The notes under the pieces were generated by a model that was not told the origin of the DNA, ran no database searches, and saw only the letters and a list, made by a program, of their open reading frames with translations. This document shows, piece by piece, positions 25,506-33,871 of a stretch of 64,000 nucleotides of DNA. The translations under genes were made by a program, and so were the position numbers. The first letter of the stretch is position 1, and each line of letters opens with the position of its first letter. Source of the stretch: an uncultured Clostridia bacterium (GTDB lineage Bacteria; Bacillota; Clostridia; TANB77; CAG-465); the NCBI GenBank assembly GCA_934169925.1, contig CAKPOO010000003.1, forward strand, positions 1 to 64,000. Reading direction: 5' to 3'.

Positions 25506-25802
25506 TTGGAAGATAAATGTTGTCATAAAAAGACTCATAGAACAGAAAGTGAAAAAAAGACAGTAATAAATAGAATAAATAGAATAGAAGGTCAATTAAA
25601 TGGTATAAAAAGGATGATTAATGAAGATACTTATTGTAATGATGTTTTAATACAATTATCAGCAATAGAAAATTCAATTAAAAGTTTATCAAATCATATT
25701 TTAGAGAATCATTTACATAGTTGTATTACAAGAGATTTTGAAAATGGTGAAATTAAAGCTATAGATGAGGTAATAGATCTATTTAAAAGATTTAATAAAT
25801 AA
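25506..25802 (+). CDS. csoR: Copper-sensing repressor CsoR
   Basis: 98 residues with a TTG start after GGAGGTG. The family's all-helical core is clear (INRIEGQLNGIKRMI), and the Cu(I) ligands C44, H69 and C73 keep the spacing of CsoR (C-x24-H-x3-C). Apo-CsoR represses the operon; copper releases it. It is autoregulated through the operator 30 bp upstream. Confidence 0.95.
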   Translation: MEDKCCHKKTHRTESEKKTVINRINRIEGQLNGIKRMINEDTYCNDVLIQLSAIENSIKSLSNHILENHLHSCITRDFENGEIKAIDEVIDLFKRFNK

Positions 25803-25841
25803 ATTATAAATATTTAATTAAAAAGAAAGGAAGTTTTTATT

Positions 25842-26054
25842 ATGAAAGAATTTGTTATAAAAGTAAATGGAATGGTATGTACAGGATGTGAAAATAGAGT
25901 TAAAAATGCTCTATTAGATGTTGATGGTGTTGAAAGTGTTAATGCAGATCATGTAAAAGGTGAAGTTAGTGTTAAATTAAATGGTGATGTAGATAAATTA
26001 GCAATAGAAGAAAAAATTGAAGATTTAGGTTTTGATGTAATAAAGGAAGATTAG
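25842..26054 (+). CDS. copZ: Copper chaperone CopZ (HMA domain)
   Basis: 70 residues, one ferredoxin-like HMA domain with the copper-binding NGMVCTGCENRV (C13, C16) and the ending KIEDLGFDVI. It carries Cu(I) to CopA, whose gene begins 1 bp after its stop. Confidence 0.93.
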   Translation: MKEFVIKVNGMVCTGCENRVKNALLDVDGVESVNADHVKGEVSVKLNGDVDKLAIEEKIEDLGFDVIKED

Positions 26055-26055
26055 T

Positions 26056-28266
26056 ATGAAAAAAGTAATTTTATCTATAGATGGAATGACTTGTTCTGCG
26101 TGTTCAAATGGTCTTGAAAAATATCTTAATAAACAAAACGGGATATACGATGCAACAGTTAATTTAGTTATGGCAAATGCGAGTATTGAATATGATGAAA
26201 AAATATTAAGTATAGAAAATTTAGAAGAATTTGTAAAGCAAGCAGGATTTAAAAGTTTAGGAGAATTTAAAGAGATTAATCTTAAAAGTAAAAATAAAAT
26301 AGAAAAAGTAAAATTTGTTATATTTACAGTTCTTGCTGTAATTTTGATGTATATTTCAATGGGACATATGTTAAATCTTCCTACTTTTTCATTTATAGAT
26401 CCACATTTAAATCCTAAAAATTATACATTAGCCTTATTTTTATTAACTTTGTGTTTTATTTTTTATGGTTTTGATATTATAAAAAATGGATATAAAAACT
26501 TAATTCATAAAACTCCTAATATGGATACTTTAGTTGGTATTGGTGTTTTAACTAGTTTTATATATAGTGTATACAATATGTTTTTAGTATTAAAAGGAAA
26601 TACTAGTTTAGTTATGGATTTGTATTTTGAATCTTCTAGTATTGTAATTTATTTTATAAAACTTGGAAGATATATTGATGGACTAAGTAAAGATAAAACA
26701 AAAGAAGCTATTCAAAAATTAGTTGAAATAACTCCAAGTAAAGCAACTTTAAAAAAAGATGGAAAAGAAATTGAAGTTACTTTAGACAAAATAAAAAAAG
26801 GGGATATATTAATAAGTAGACCAGGAGAAAAAATTGCAGTAGATGGAAAAATAGTAAATGGAAGTGCTCATTTTGATGAATCTTTTATTACAGGAGAGAG
26901 TAAACCATCTCAAAAAGAAGTAGGAAAAAAAGTTATAGCCGGAAGTTTAAACTATGATGGATATGTAGAATATGAAGCTGAAAAAATTGGAAAAGATTCA
27001 ACAGTATCAGAAATTGTTAGACTTGTTGTAGAAGCTTCAAATACAAAAGTTCCTATTGCAAAAATTGCAGATAAAGTATCTAGTTATTTTGTACCAGTTG
27101 TTTTAGTAATTGCAATAGTAACACTTTTGGTATATTTATTAATAGGACAAAGTTTAGAAACATCTCTTGTAACATTTGTAACTATCTTAGTTGTAGCCTG
27201 TCCTTGTAGTTTAGGTCTTGCAACACCACTTGTTGTAATTGTAAGTGAAGGTTTATGTGCAACAAATGGAATTTTGATAAAAAAGAGTGAAATATTAGAG
27301 GCAGCTCAAAAAGTAGATACTATTGTTTTTGATAAAACAGGTACATTAACTTATGGTAAGTTAAAAATATCAGAAATTAAAAATTATAGTAATTTAAAAA
27401 ATGATGAAATTATACAAATTGTAGCAAGTGCTGAAAGTAAATCAACTCATCCAGTAGCAAATGCTTTTAAAGATTATATTAAAGATAAAAATTTAAGTAT
27501 GCTAGATGTAAATGAGTTTGAGAATATACAAGGAATGGGAATAACTTGTAAAGTAGAGAAAAAAGATGTTATAGTTGGTAATTTTAAAATAATTGAAAAG
27601 TATAACATAAAAAACATACATGAAAAAGAAGAATTAGAGCTTGCAGAAAATGGAAATAGTATTGTATATGTTGTAATGGATAAAAATATTGTTGCTTTAA
27701 TTGGTGTAAATGATGTTATAAAAGAAAATTCAAAAGATGTAATAAAAAAATTAAATGATATGAATATTGAAACTATTATGCTAACCGGTGATAATACGAA
27801 AACTGCAGAAAAAATTGCAAATGAGCTTGGAATAAAAAAAGTAATAGCAAATGTTTTACCAAAAGAAAAAGCAAATATTATAAAAGAACTAAAAGAAAAT
27901 AATAAGTTTGTAATGATGTGTGGTGATGGTATAAATGATAGCCCAGCTTTAGTAAATGCAAATATTGGCGTAAGTGTTAATAATGCAACAGATATAGCTA
28001 TAGATTCATCTAGCGTTATATTAACTAAAAGTGATTTACAAAGTATTATTAATTTAATAAATATAAGTAAAAGAACAATAAAGAATATAAAGCAAAATCT
28101 ATTTTGGGCATTTTTTTATAATTGTTTAATGATTCCTATTGCAATTGGTGTTTTTAAACCATTTGGAATTTCTATAACTCCAATGATTGCAAGTCTTGCT
28201 ATGGTATTTAGTAGTATAACAGTAATACTAAATGCTTTAAGATTAAAAAGTAAAAAAATTTTGTAA
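26056..28266 (+). CDS. copA: Copper-exporting P1B-type ATPase
   Basis: 736 residues. One N-terminal HMA domain (GMTCSACS, C13/C16), eight TM helices, actuator motif ITGES, membrane CPC motif in VACPCSLGLATP (about 382-384), phosphorylation motif DKTGTLT (D about 425), the nucleotide-binding HP in STHPVANA, and GDGINDSPAL. Complete and unbroken. It pumps Cu(I) out of the cell. Confidence 0.96.
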   Translation: MKKVILSIDGMTCSACSNGLEKYLNKQNGIYDATVNLVMANASIEYDEKILSIENLEEFVKQAGFKSLGEFKEINLKSKNKIEKVKFVIFTVLAVILMYISMGHMLNLPTFSFIDPHLNPKNYTLALFLLTLCFIFYGFDIIKNGYKNLIHKTPNMDTLVGIGVLTSFIYSVYNMFLVLKGNTSLVMDLYFESSSIVIYFIKLGRYIDGLSKDKTKEAIQKLVEITPSKATLKKDGKEIEVTLDKIKKGDILISRPGEKIAVDGKIVNGSAHFDESFITGESKPSQKEVGKKVIAGSLNYDGYVEYEAEKIGKDSTVSEIVRLVVEASNTKVPIAKIADKVSSYFVPVVLVIAIVTLLVYLLIGQSLETSLVTFVTILVVACPCSLGLATPLVVIVSEGLCATNGILIKKSEILEAAQKVDTIVFDKTGTLTYGKLKISEIKNYSNLKNDEIIQIVASAESKSTHPVANAFKDYIKDKNLSMLDVNEFENIQGMGITCKVEKKDVIVGNFKIIEKYNIKNIHEKEELELAENGNSIVYVVMDKNIVALIGVNDVIKENSKDVIKKLNDMNIETIMLTGDNTKTAEKIANELGIKKVIANVLPKEKANIIKELKENNKFVMMCGDGINDSPALVNANIGVSVNNATDIAIDSSSVILTKSDLQSIINLINISKRTIKNIKQNLFWAFFYNCLMIPIAIGVFKPFGISITPMIASLAMVFSSITVILNALRLKSKKIL

Positions 28267-28278
28267 GAGGTAAAATTT

Positions 28279-28404
28279 ATGGAAAAATCAAAAGAAAAAA
28301 GTATGTTAAAAAAGATTATTAAAATAATTGCTGTGATTTTGGTAATTGTAGCTGTTGTATTTTTGATTGAATTTATATTAACTAAACAAATAGAACTTTA
28401 TTAA
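28279..28404 (+). CDS. 41-residue single-TM protein in the copper operon
   Basis: ATG 28279 follows AAGAGGT and lies 12 bp after the copA stop. The product has a basic N-terminus (MEKSKEKSMLKK), one hydrophobic helix of about 22 residues (IIKIIAVILVIVAVVFLIEF) and a short tail. Too small for confident assignment; placement suggests co-transcription with copA. Confidence 0.5.
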   Translation: MEKSKEKSMLKKIIKIIAVILVIVAVVFLIEFILTKQIELY

Positions 28405-28499
28405 AGGTAAAAAATAATAAAATTTATATAATTTGATAATAATATTGATATAAGATTTATTATATGTTATAAATAAATTATAATAAGGAGAGTTTGAAT

Positions 28500-29096
28500 A
28501 TGAAAAATAAATCAGTTATCGTTATTTTTATAACACTTCTAGTGTTAGTAGTTATTACAGGAGTAGTTGTTTTTAATGCTTCAAAAAATGAAAGCAATTT
28601 AACAAGTGTAACACTTAATTCAAATGGTAAAATAAAAAAGTTTATTAATCAAGTTTATGATCAAATACCAAAAGATGATATGATGAGTGTTGAATCAGTA
28701 AATATTGATTTAAATGATGAATATGCTTTAAATTCATATTTAGGTTTACAAGATAAAGATAAAATTCAATGTGCTGTTGCATCAGAACCATTAATGACAT
28801 CAAGTGCATATTCTTTTGTAGTTGCAAGTTTAAAAGATGGTAGCAATGCACAAGAAGTTGCAAATGAAATTTTAAATGGTGTTAATCCAAGAAAATGGAT
28901 TTGTGTTGAAGCAGAACAAATAAATGTAATATTTAAAGATAATGTAGTAGTTTTAGTAATGACAGATAAAGACTTAGCTACAAGTATTACAAATGCAGTA
29001 AAAACAAAATTAAATGTTACTGATGCAAATGTATTAGAAAAAGAAAATGTTGATGGAGATTATGAACTTCCACCTGAGATGATAGTTACACAGTAA
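28500..29096 (+). CDS. DUF4358-like anchored protein
   Basis: 198 residues from ATG 28500 (AAGGAGAG upstream; TTG at 28494 possible). N-terminal TM/signal anchor at about 5-26, then an extracellular domain with YSFVVASLKDGSNAQEVANEIL and a second similar half (NVIFKDNVVVLVMTDKDLA). DUF4358 proteins are often encoded beside MBOAT acyltransferases and AlgX-like proteins, as here, but no function is established. Confidence 0.65.
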   Translation: MKNKSVIVIFITLLVLVVITGVVVFNASKNESNLTSVTLNSNGKIKKFINQVYDQIPKDDMMSVESVNIDLNDEYALNSYLGLQDKDKIQCAVASEPLMTSSAYSFVVASLKDGSNAQEVANEILNGVNPRKWICVEAEQINVIFKDNVVVLVMTDKDLATSITNAVKTKLNVTDANVLEKENVDGDYELPPEMIVTQ

Positions 29097-29172
29097 AAAA
29101 AGTAAGTATCAAAGAGACCTTGAATATTTCTTCAGGGTCTTTTATTATAATAAAAAGGAGTAACTATTAATT

Positions 29173-30561
29173 ATGGTATTTTCAAGTTTAACGTTTTTAA
29201 TATATTTTTTACCGATAGTATTAGTAGTATATTATGTTGTACCACAAAAATTAAAAAATACTGTTTTACTTATTGCATCAATTTTATTTTATGCATATGG
29301 TGAACCTAAATATATAATACTTTTTTTAATTTCAATTTTATTTTCATATATTTTTGGAATATTAATTGATGGTGCAAAAAGTGGAAAGTTAAAAAAATTA
29401 TTCTTAATATTTGGAATTTTGTTACACGTTGGATTTTTAGTATATTTTAAATATATTGATTTTTTAATAGGTAATATTAATTTGATATTTAATTTAAAAA
29501 TTGATTTAGTTAATGTGGCACTACCTATTGGGATAAGTTTTTATACATTTCAAATTATTAGCTATTTAGTAGATGTATATAAAGGAAAGATTAAAGTTCA
29601 AAGAAATATTATAAAATATGCAACATTTGTTGCTATGTTTCCGCAACTTATTGCAGGACCTATAGTAAGATATGAAGATATTGAAAAATCTTTAGATAAA
29701 AAAGAAATAAATTTAAAAAATATTTCAAATGGAATAGAACGTTTTATAATTGGTCTTTCAAAAAAAGTAATTCTTGCTAATTTACTTGGTACATTTTGTA
29801 ATGTATATTTGCAGTCTAAAGAACCTACAATGATTTTTAGTATTTTTTATAGCTTTGCTTGTTTTATGCAAATATACTTTGATTTTTCTGGGTATTCAGA
29901 TATGGCAATAGGACTTGGAAAAATGCTTGGATTTTCTTATCCTGAAAATTTTGATTTTCCTATTTGCTCAAAAAGTATAACAGAGTTTTGGAGAAGATGG
30001 CATATTACACTTGGTATGTGGTTTAGAGATTATATTTATATACCACTTGGTGGAAATAGAAAAGGTGTTATAAGGCACTTAATAAATATATTTGTAGTAT
30101 GGGCATTAACAGGTCTTTGGCATGGTGCTTCAAATGTATTTATAGTTTGGGGACTTTATTTTGGCGTAATTTTAGTACTAGAAAAATATGTTATAAAAAA
30201 AGTACTAGATAAAATTCCTAGCATATTTTCACATATTTATACAATTATATTAGTACTTATTAGTTTTGTAATATTTAATAGTAATACTATTACAGATGCT
30301 TTTTTAGTTATAAAAAATATGTTTGGAATAGGTTGTGATTTTATAAATAAAGAGTCTTTTTACTATATTAGTAGTAACTTTATATTATTTTTAGTATCAG
30401 CTGTATTATGTACAAATATTTTAAAAAGAGTACTTAAATTTAAAAAAATAGAAAGAATAGTAAATATTATAAAACCAGTTATATATTTTTCACTTTTAAT
30501 AATTTGCATAAGTTTCATAACAGTTGAATCATTTAATCCATTTATTTATTTTAGATTTTAA
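29173..30561 (+). CDS. MBOAT-family O-acyltransferase (AlgI/DltB-like)
   Basis: 462 residues, about eleven TM helices. Family blocks: IGISFYTFQIISYLVDVYKG, FPQLIAGPIVRYEDI, YFDFSGYSDMAIG, FWRRWHITLGMWFRDYIYIPLGGNR and ALTGLWHGASNVFIVWG, where the histidine (about 317) is the invariant active-site residue. It passes acyl groups across the membrane to an extracellular acceptor together with the AlgX-like protein encoded next. Confidence 0.92.
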   Translation: MVFSSLTFLIYFLPIVLVVYYVVPQKLKNTVLLIASILFYAYGEPKYIILFLISILFSYIFGILIDGAKSGKLKKLFLIFGILLHVGFLVYFKYIDFLIGNINLIFNLKIDLVNVALPIGISFYTFQIISYLVDVYKGKIKVQRNIIKYATFVAMFPQLIAGPIVRYEDIEKSLDKKEINLKNISNGIERFIIGLSKKVILANLLGTFCNVYLQSKEPTMIFSIFYSFACFMQIYFDFSGYSDMAIGLGKMLGFSYPENFDFPICSKSITEFWRRWHITLGMWFRDYIYIPLGGNRKGVIRHLINIFVVWALTGLWHGASNVFIVWGLYFGVILVLEKYVIKKVLDKIPSIFSHIYTIILVLISFVIFNSNTITDAFLVIKNMFGIGCDFINKESFYYISSNFILFLVSAVLCTNILKRVLKFKKIERIVNIIKPVIYFSLLIICISFITVESFNPFIYFRF

Positions 30562-30570
30562 GAGGTATGT

Positions 30571-31668
30571 ATGAAAGATAAACTAAAAAATTTAATTATA
30601 ATAGCAGTCTTTTTTGTAGTAATTTTTGGTATATTTATTATTAATGCTTTTAAAGAGGATAAAAAAGTATCAATTTCAGAAAGAAGAAAGCTTTTACAAA
30701 TGCCAAAATTTAGTATTGCCACTTTTTATAACGGTAGTTTTCAAGATAAATTTGAAAATTATTTAAAAGATCAAATAACATTTAGAGAATTCTTTAAAAA
30801 TGTAAATTTTAATTTTAAAGAAAATGTATTAAAAAATAAAGATACAAATGGATATTTTGTAAAAGATGATGTTATATTTAAACTTGGAAAAACAAATAAA
30901 TATAATATAGATAAAACAATATCTAAATTAAACGAGATTATTAATTTATACATGAAAGATAATAAGATATATGCAAGTATTATACCTGATAAGAATTACT
31001 ATTTAGAAGATAATACATATTTAAATTTAGATGTAGAATATATGGAAGATAATATAAAAAATAAAATGAATGTTTCATATATAGATATAAAAGATAAAAT
31101 TAATTTAAATAGTTTTTATAGCACTGATATTCATTTAAAACAGGAATGTACTATAAATTTAGTAAATACATTATTAAATAGTATGGGAAAAGAAAGTATT
31201 AATATAAATGATTTTAAAGTGTCAAAAATAGGTGAATTTGAAGGTTCATATTATTACAATACATATAAAAAGTTAAAAAAAGATACTTTAAATATTTTAT
31301 CAAATGAAACATTAGATAATTTAAATGCATATAACTATGAAAAAAATGTATATGAACCAGTGTATAATTTTGAAAAGTATAATACTTCAATTGATAAATA
31401 TGATGTATTTTTATCAGGTCCAACCTCAATACAAAAAATTGAGAATAAAAATGCAAAAGAAGATAATAATTTAATTGTATTTAGAGATTCTTTTGGTAGT
31501 GAGTTAGTTCCTCTTATGCTTCAGGATTATCATTATATAACACTTATAGATTTAAGGTATGTTTCACCTAAGATATTAGATAACTATGTTGATTTTACAA
31601 ATGCTGATGTTTTATTTATATATTCTGCAGAAGTTGTAAATCAAAATATATTAAAAAGTTTGAATTAA
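30571..31668 (+). CDS. AlgX/DHHW-like acetyltransferase partner
   Basis: 365 residues with an N-terminal TM (about 7-26) and an extracellular SGNH-like domain: an opening RRKLLQMPKFS, central YSTDIHLKQEC, and the serine block VFRDSFGSELVPLM near residue 310. Family members have DHHW at the central site; here it is DIHLK, keeping one aspartate-histidine pair. Nine bp after the MBOAT gene. It likely transfers the acyl group to a cell-surface glycan. Confidence 0.78.
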   Translation: MKDKLKNLIIIAVFFVVIFGIFIINAFKEDKKVSISERRKLLQMPKFSIATFYNGSFQDKFENYLKDQITFREFFKNVNFNFKENVLKNKDTNGYFVKDDVIFKLGKTNKYNIDKTISKLNEIINLYMKDNKIYASIIPDKNYYLEDNTYLNLDVEYMEDNIKNKMNVSYIDIKDKINLNSFYSTDIHLKQECTINLVNTLLNSMGKESININDFKVSKIGEFEGSYYYNTYKKLKKDTLNILSNETLDNLNAYNYEKNVYEPVYNFEKYNTSIDKYDVFLSGPTSIQKIENKNAKEDNNLIVFRDSFGSELVPLMLQDYHYITLIDLRYVSPKILDNYVDFTNADVLFIYSAEVVNQNILKSLN

Positions 31669-31709
31669 AATGATGAAAAATTTTATTTAAAAAAATATTT
31701 AGAATTAAA

Positions 31710-31776
31710 AAGTTTTTTCAAAAAAATGAAAAAATATTTTAAAGTACAAAGTTTTTTCAAAATTTTGAAAAAACTT
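31710..31776. promoter_or_regulatory. Twin palindromes upstream of the DUF4143 ATPase
   Basis: Two dyads with the same half-sites and spacing, TTTTTTCA-N6-TGAAAAAA, 39 bp apart. The second is extended into a perfect 28-bp palindrome (31749-31776) that runs into the -35 box. They look like operators, or a terminator for the upstream gene reused as one. Confidence 0.6.
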
Positions 31777-31803
31777 GACTATAATGATAAAAAAGAGTAT
31801 AAT
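31775..31803 (+). promoter_or_regulatory. Promoter of the DUF4143 ATPase
   Basis: TTGACT (31775-31780), 17 bp, TATAAT (31798-31803). Confidence 0.75.
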
Positions 31804-31825
31804 TGTTATAATTAGGAGGAGATTT

Positions 31826-33055
31826 ATGAAAAGAATAAGTAGAGAAAATTATTTATCTATATTAAAAAATTTCAAAGATCAACAAATAATAAAAGTTATT
31901 ACAGGAATAAGAAGATGTGGTAAATCAACATTATTAGAAATATTTCAGGACTATTTAAAGGAAAATGGTGTAGAAGAAAAACAAATTATATCAATAAACT
32001 TTGAAAATGTAGATTATGAGGATTTGCAAGACAGAAAGAAATTATACGAATATATAAAAGAAAGATTAGTAAAAGGAAAGAAGACGTACGTTTTTTTGGA
32101 TGAAATCCAAAATGTGAATGAATTTGAAAAAACAGTAGATAGTTTGTTTATAAATAAAGATGTAGATTTATATATAACCGGTTCTAATGCATATTTATTG
32201 TCTTCAGAACTTGCAACATTACTTACAGGAAGATATATAGAAATAAAAATGTTACCATTGTCTTTTAAAGAATATTTATCAAGCTTTGAAGATAAAACAG
32301 ATTTATCAAGAAAGTTTAGAGATTATTTAAGATATAGTTCATTTCCTCAAGCAGTAGAGTTATATAAAATAGCTCCAGAAAATATAAATTTATTTTTAGA
32401 TGGAATATATAATACTATTTTGTTTAAAGATGTAATGCAAAGAAAGGGAATAACAGATAAAAATGTTTTGGAAAGAATTACAAAATATTTGTATGATAAT
32501 ATAGGAAATAGAACTAGTTTAAAAAGTATAAATGATAACTTAGAGGGAATAGAAAAAAAATCGTCATATAATACAATTTCAAACTATATAGATGCTTTAA
32601 TTGATAGTTATTTAATATTTAAGGCAAATAGGTATGATATAAAAGGAAAAGAATTTTTGAAAACTCAAGAAAAATATTATGCAATAGATATAGGATTAAG
32701 ATATTATATGTTAGGGCAAAGTTCAGGTAAAGATATGGGGCATATATTAGAAAATGTTGTGTATCTTGAACTAATAAGAAGAGGATATGAAGTATATATA
32801 GGAAAATATGATGATTTAGAAGTTGATTTTGTTGCAAAAAAGCCAGATAATACTATATATTATCAAGTTGCATTAACAACTAGAGGAGAAAATGAAGAAG
32901 ATAATAAAATTTTAAATAGAGAGCTTACTCCACTAAAAAAAATAAATGATAATTATCCTAAATATATTTTGACGCTAGATGATGATTTAGATACAGATTT
33001 TGATGGAATAAAAAAAATCAATGTATTAGACTTTTTACTTGAAAAAGATAATTAA
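31826..33055 (+). CDS. AAA-family ATPase with DUF4143 domain
   Basis: 409 residues from ATG 31826 behind AGGAGGAG. N-terminal P-loop KVITGIRRCGKSTLLE, Walker B KTYVFLDEIQNV, sensor ITGSNAYLLSSELATLLTGR, then a winged-helix region and a C-terminal restriction-endonuclease-like part (VYLELIRRGYEVYIGK, LEVDFVA, YYQVA). These proteins are common in host-associated bacteria and archaea and their biological role is unknown. Confidence 0.9.
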   Translation: MKRISRENYLSILKNFKDQQIIKVITGIRRCGKSTLLEIFQDYLKENGVEEKQIISINFENVDYEDLQDRKKLYEYIKERLVKGKKTYVFLDEIQNVNEFEKTVDSLFINKDVDLYITGSNAYLLSSELATLLTGRYIEIKMLPLSFKEYLSSFEDKTDLSRKFRDYLRYSSFPQAVELYKIAPENINLFLDGIYNTILFKDVMQRKGITDKNVLERITKYLYDNIGNRTSLKSINDNLEGIEKKSSYNTISNYIDALIDSYLIFKANRYDIKGKEFLKTQEKYYAIDIGLRYYMLGQSSGKDMGHILENVVYLELIRRGYEVYIGKYDDLEVDFVAKKPDNTIYYQVALTTRGENEEDNKILNRELTPLKKINDNYPKYILTLDDDLDTDFDGIKKINVLDFLLEKDN

Positions 33056-33079
33056 TTTATTTATCGTATATAATAAAAT

Positions 33080-33127
33080 AAAGAAGAAGTAAATAAGATG
33101 ATTTTTTCATTTTTACTTCTTCTTTTT
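33080..33127 (+). terminator. Terminator after the ATPase
   Basis: AAAGAAGAAGTAAA pairs with TTTACTTCTTCTTT across a 17-20 nt loop; T run follows. Confidence 0.85.
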
Positions 33128-33128
33128 T

Positions 33129-33175
33129 GTAAGATAATATGTTAAACCTTCATTTAAAAAATTAGCAAAATTTTG
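33129..33175 (-). pseudogene. Scrap of a second metallopeptidase gene
   Basis: About 48 bp matching 34396-34443 with roughly eight differences. On the minus strand it reads NFANFLNEGLTYYLT, against SFGNSLNEGLTDYLAK in the intact gene at 33872-34984: the helix that carries the third zinc ligand. Nothing else of the gene remains here. Confidence 0.6.
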
Positions 33176-33266
33176 AAAAGTATAATACTTAAATTGATAA
33201 ATATGATGTATTTTTATCATGCAAACTTCAATACAAAAAATAGAAAATAAAGATGCAAAAGAAGAA
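33172..33266 (+). pseudogene. Scrap of an AlgX-like gene
   Basis: About 95 bp nearly identical to 31367-31462 inside the AlgX-like gene (YNTSIDKYDVFLSGP region), with small indels and in-frame stops. It abuts the metallopeptidase scrap on the left and the antirepressor remnant on the right. Confidence 0.68.
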
Positions 33267-33766
33267 CCAAGAAAATATTGGTCTGTTAAAAAACAGATTA
33301 AAAAAAAGAAGGAAGTGAACTGACTACAAAATGTAGTCAGTTGAAAATGTTAGCACAAAATGTAAAAATGAGATTAAGAGATACATTTAATATAAATGGT
33401 ATTTTAAGATTAATTGAATCAATATCAAGTTCAAATGCTGAGCCTTTTAAACTTTGGATTACTCAAATAGGAAAAGAAAGAAATGATGAAGTATTTGATC
33501 CAGAACTTGTAGTAAACCATGCAGTAGATTATTATAGAAGTTATGAATATGATGACAATTGGATTAAAGCAAGACTAACAGGAGTTGTAGATAGACACAA
33601 ATTAACTGATGTATGGAAAGAAAATGGAATAAAGCAAAATTATGAATATGCAATATTAACAAATGAAATATATCAAGAGTGGTCAGGAATGAAAGATTCA
33701 CAATATAAAGAATACAAGGGACTTAGAAAAAAATCATTAAGAGACAATATGACTGATAAAGAATAA
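33267..33766 (+). pseudogene. Phage antirepressor (BRO-N) remnant
   Basis: In one frame YWSVKKQIKKKK, then across an A-run frameshift EGSELTTKCSQLKMLAQNVKMRLRD and IESISSSNAEPFKLWITQIGKERNDEVFDPE, WIKARLTGVVDRHKLTDVW, YEYAILTNEIYQEWSGM and KSLRDNMTDKE. This is the N-terminal two thirds of a BRO-N antirepressor. The start, the frame and the end are all missing. A 141-residue product from TTG 33341 is formally possible but has no RBS. Confidence 0.75.
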
Positions 33767-33771
33767 AGTCA

Positions 33772-33845
33772 AAAGGCAAAATTGTTTACTGAATATTTGA
33801 AAAATAAAAGTTATGAAAAGGGTAAAAGTAAACAATTTTGTCTTT
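33772..33845. repeat. 19-bp inverted repeat with a 36-nt loop
   Basis: AAAGGCAAAATTGTTTACT (33772-33790) and AGTAAACAATTTTGTCTTT (33827-33845) pair with one wobble. It lies between the antirepressor remnant and the 3' end of the convergent metallopeptidase gene; it may terminate either, though the loop is large for that. Confidence 0.65.
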
Positions 33846-33871
33846 ATTAAACTTCTTACAAGCGACATTTT

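Noticed and set aside
25390..25563. Small real gene before csoR
   Set aside because: The frame runs through the -35, operator and -10 of the copper promoter and into csoR in another frame; at most its first 20 codons look gene-like.
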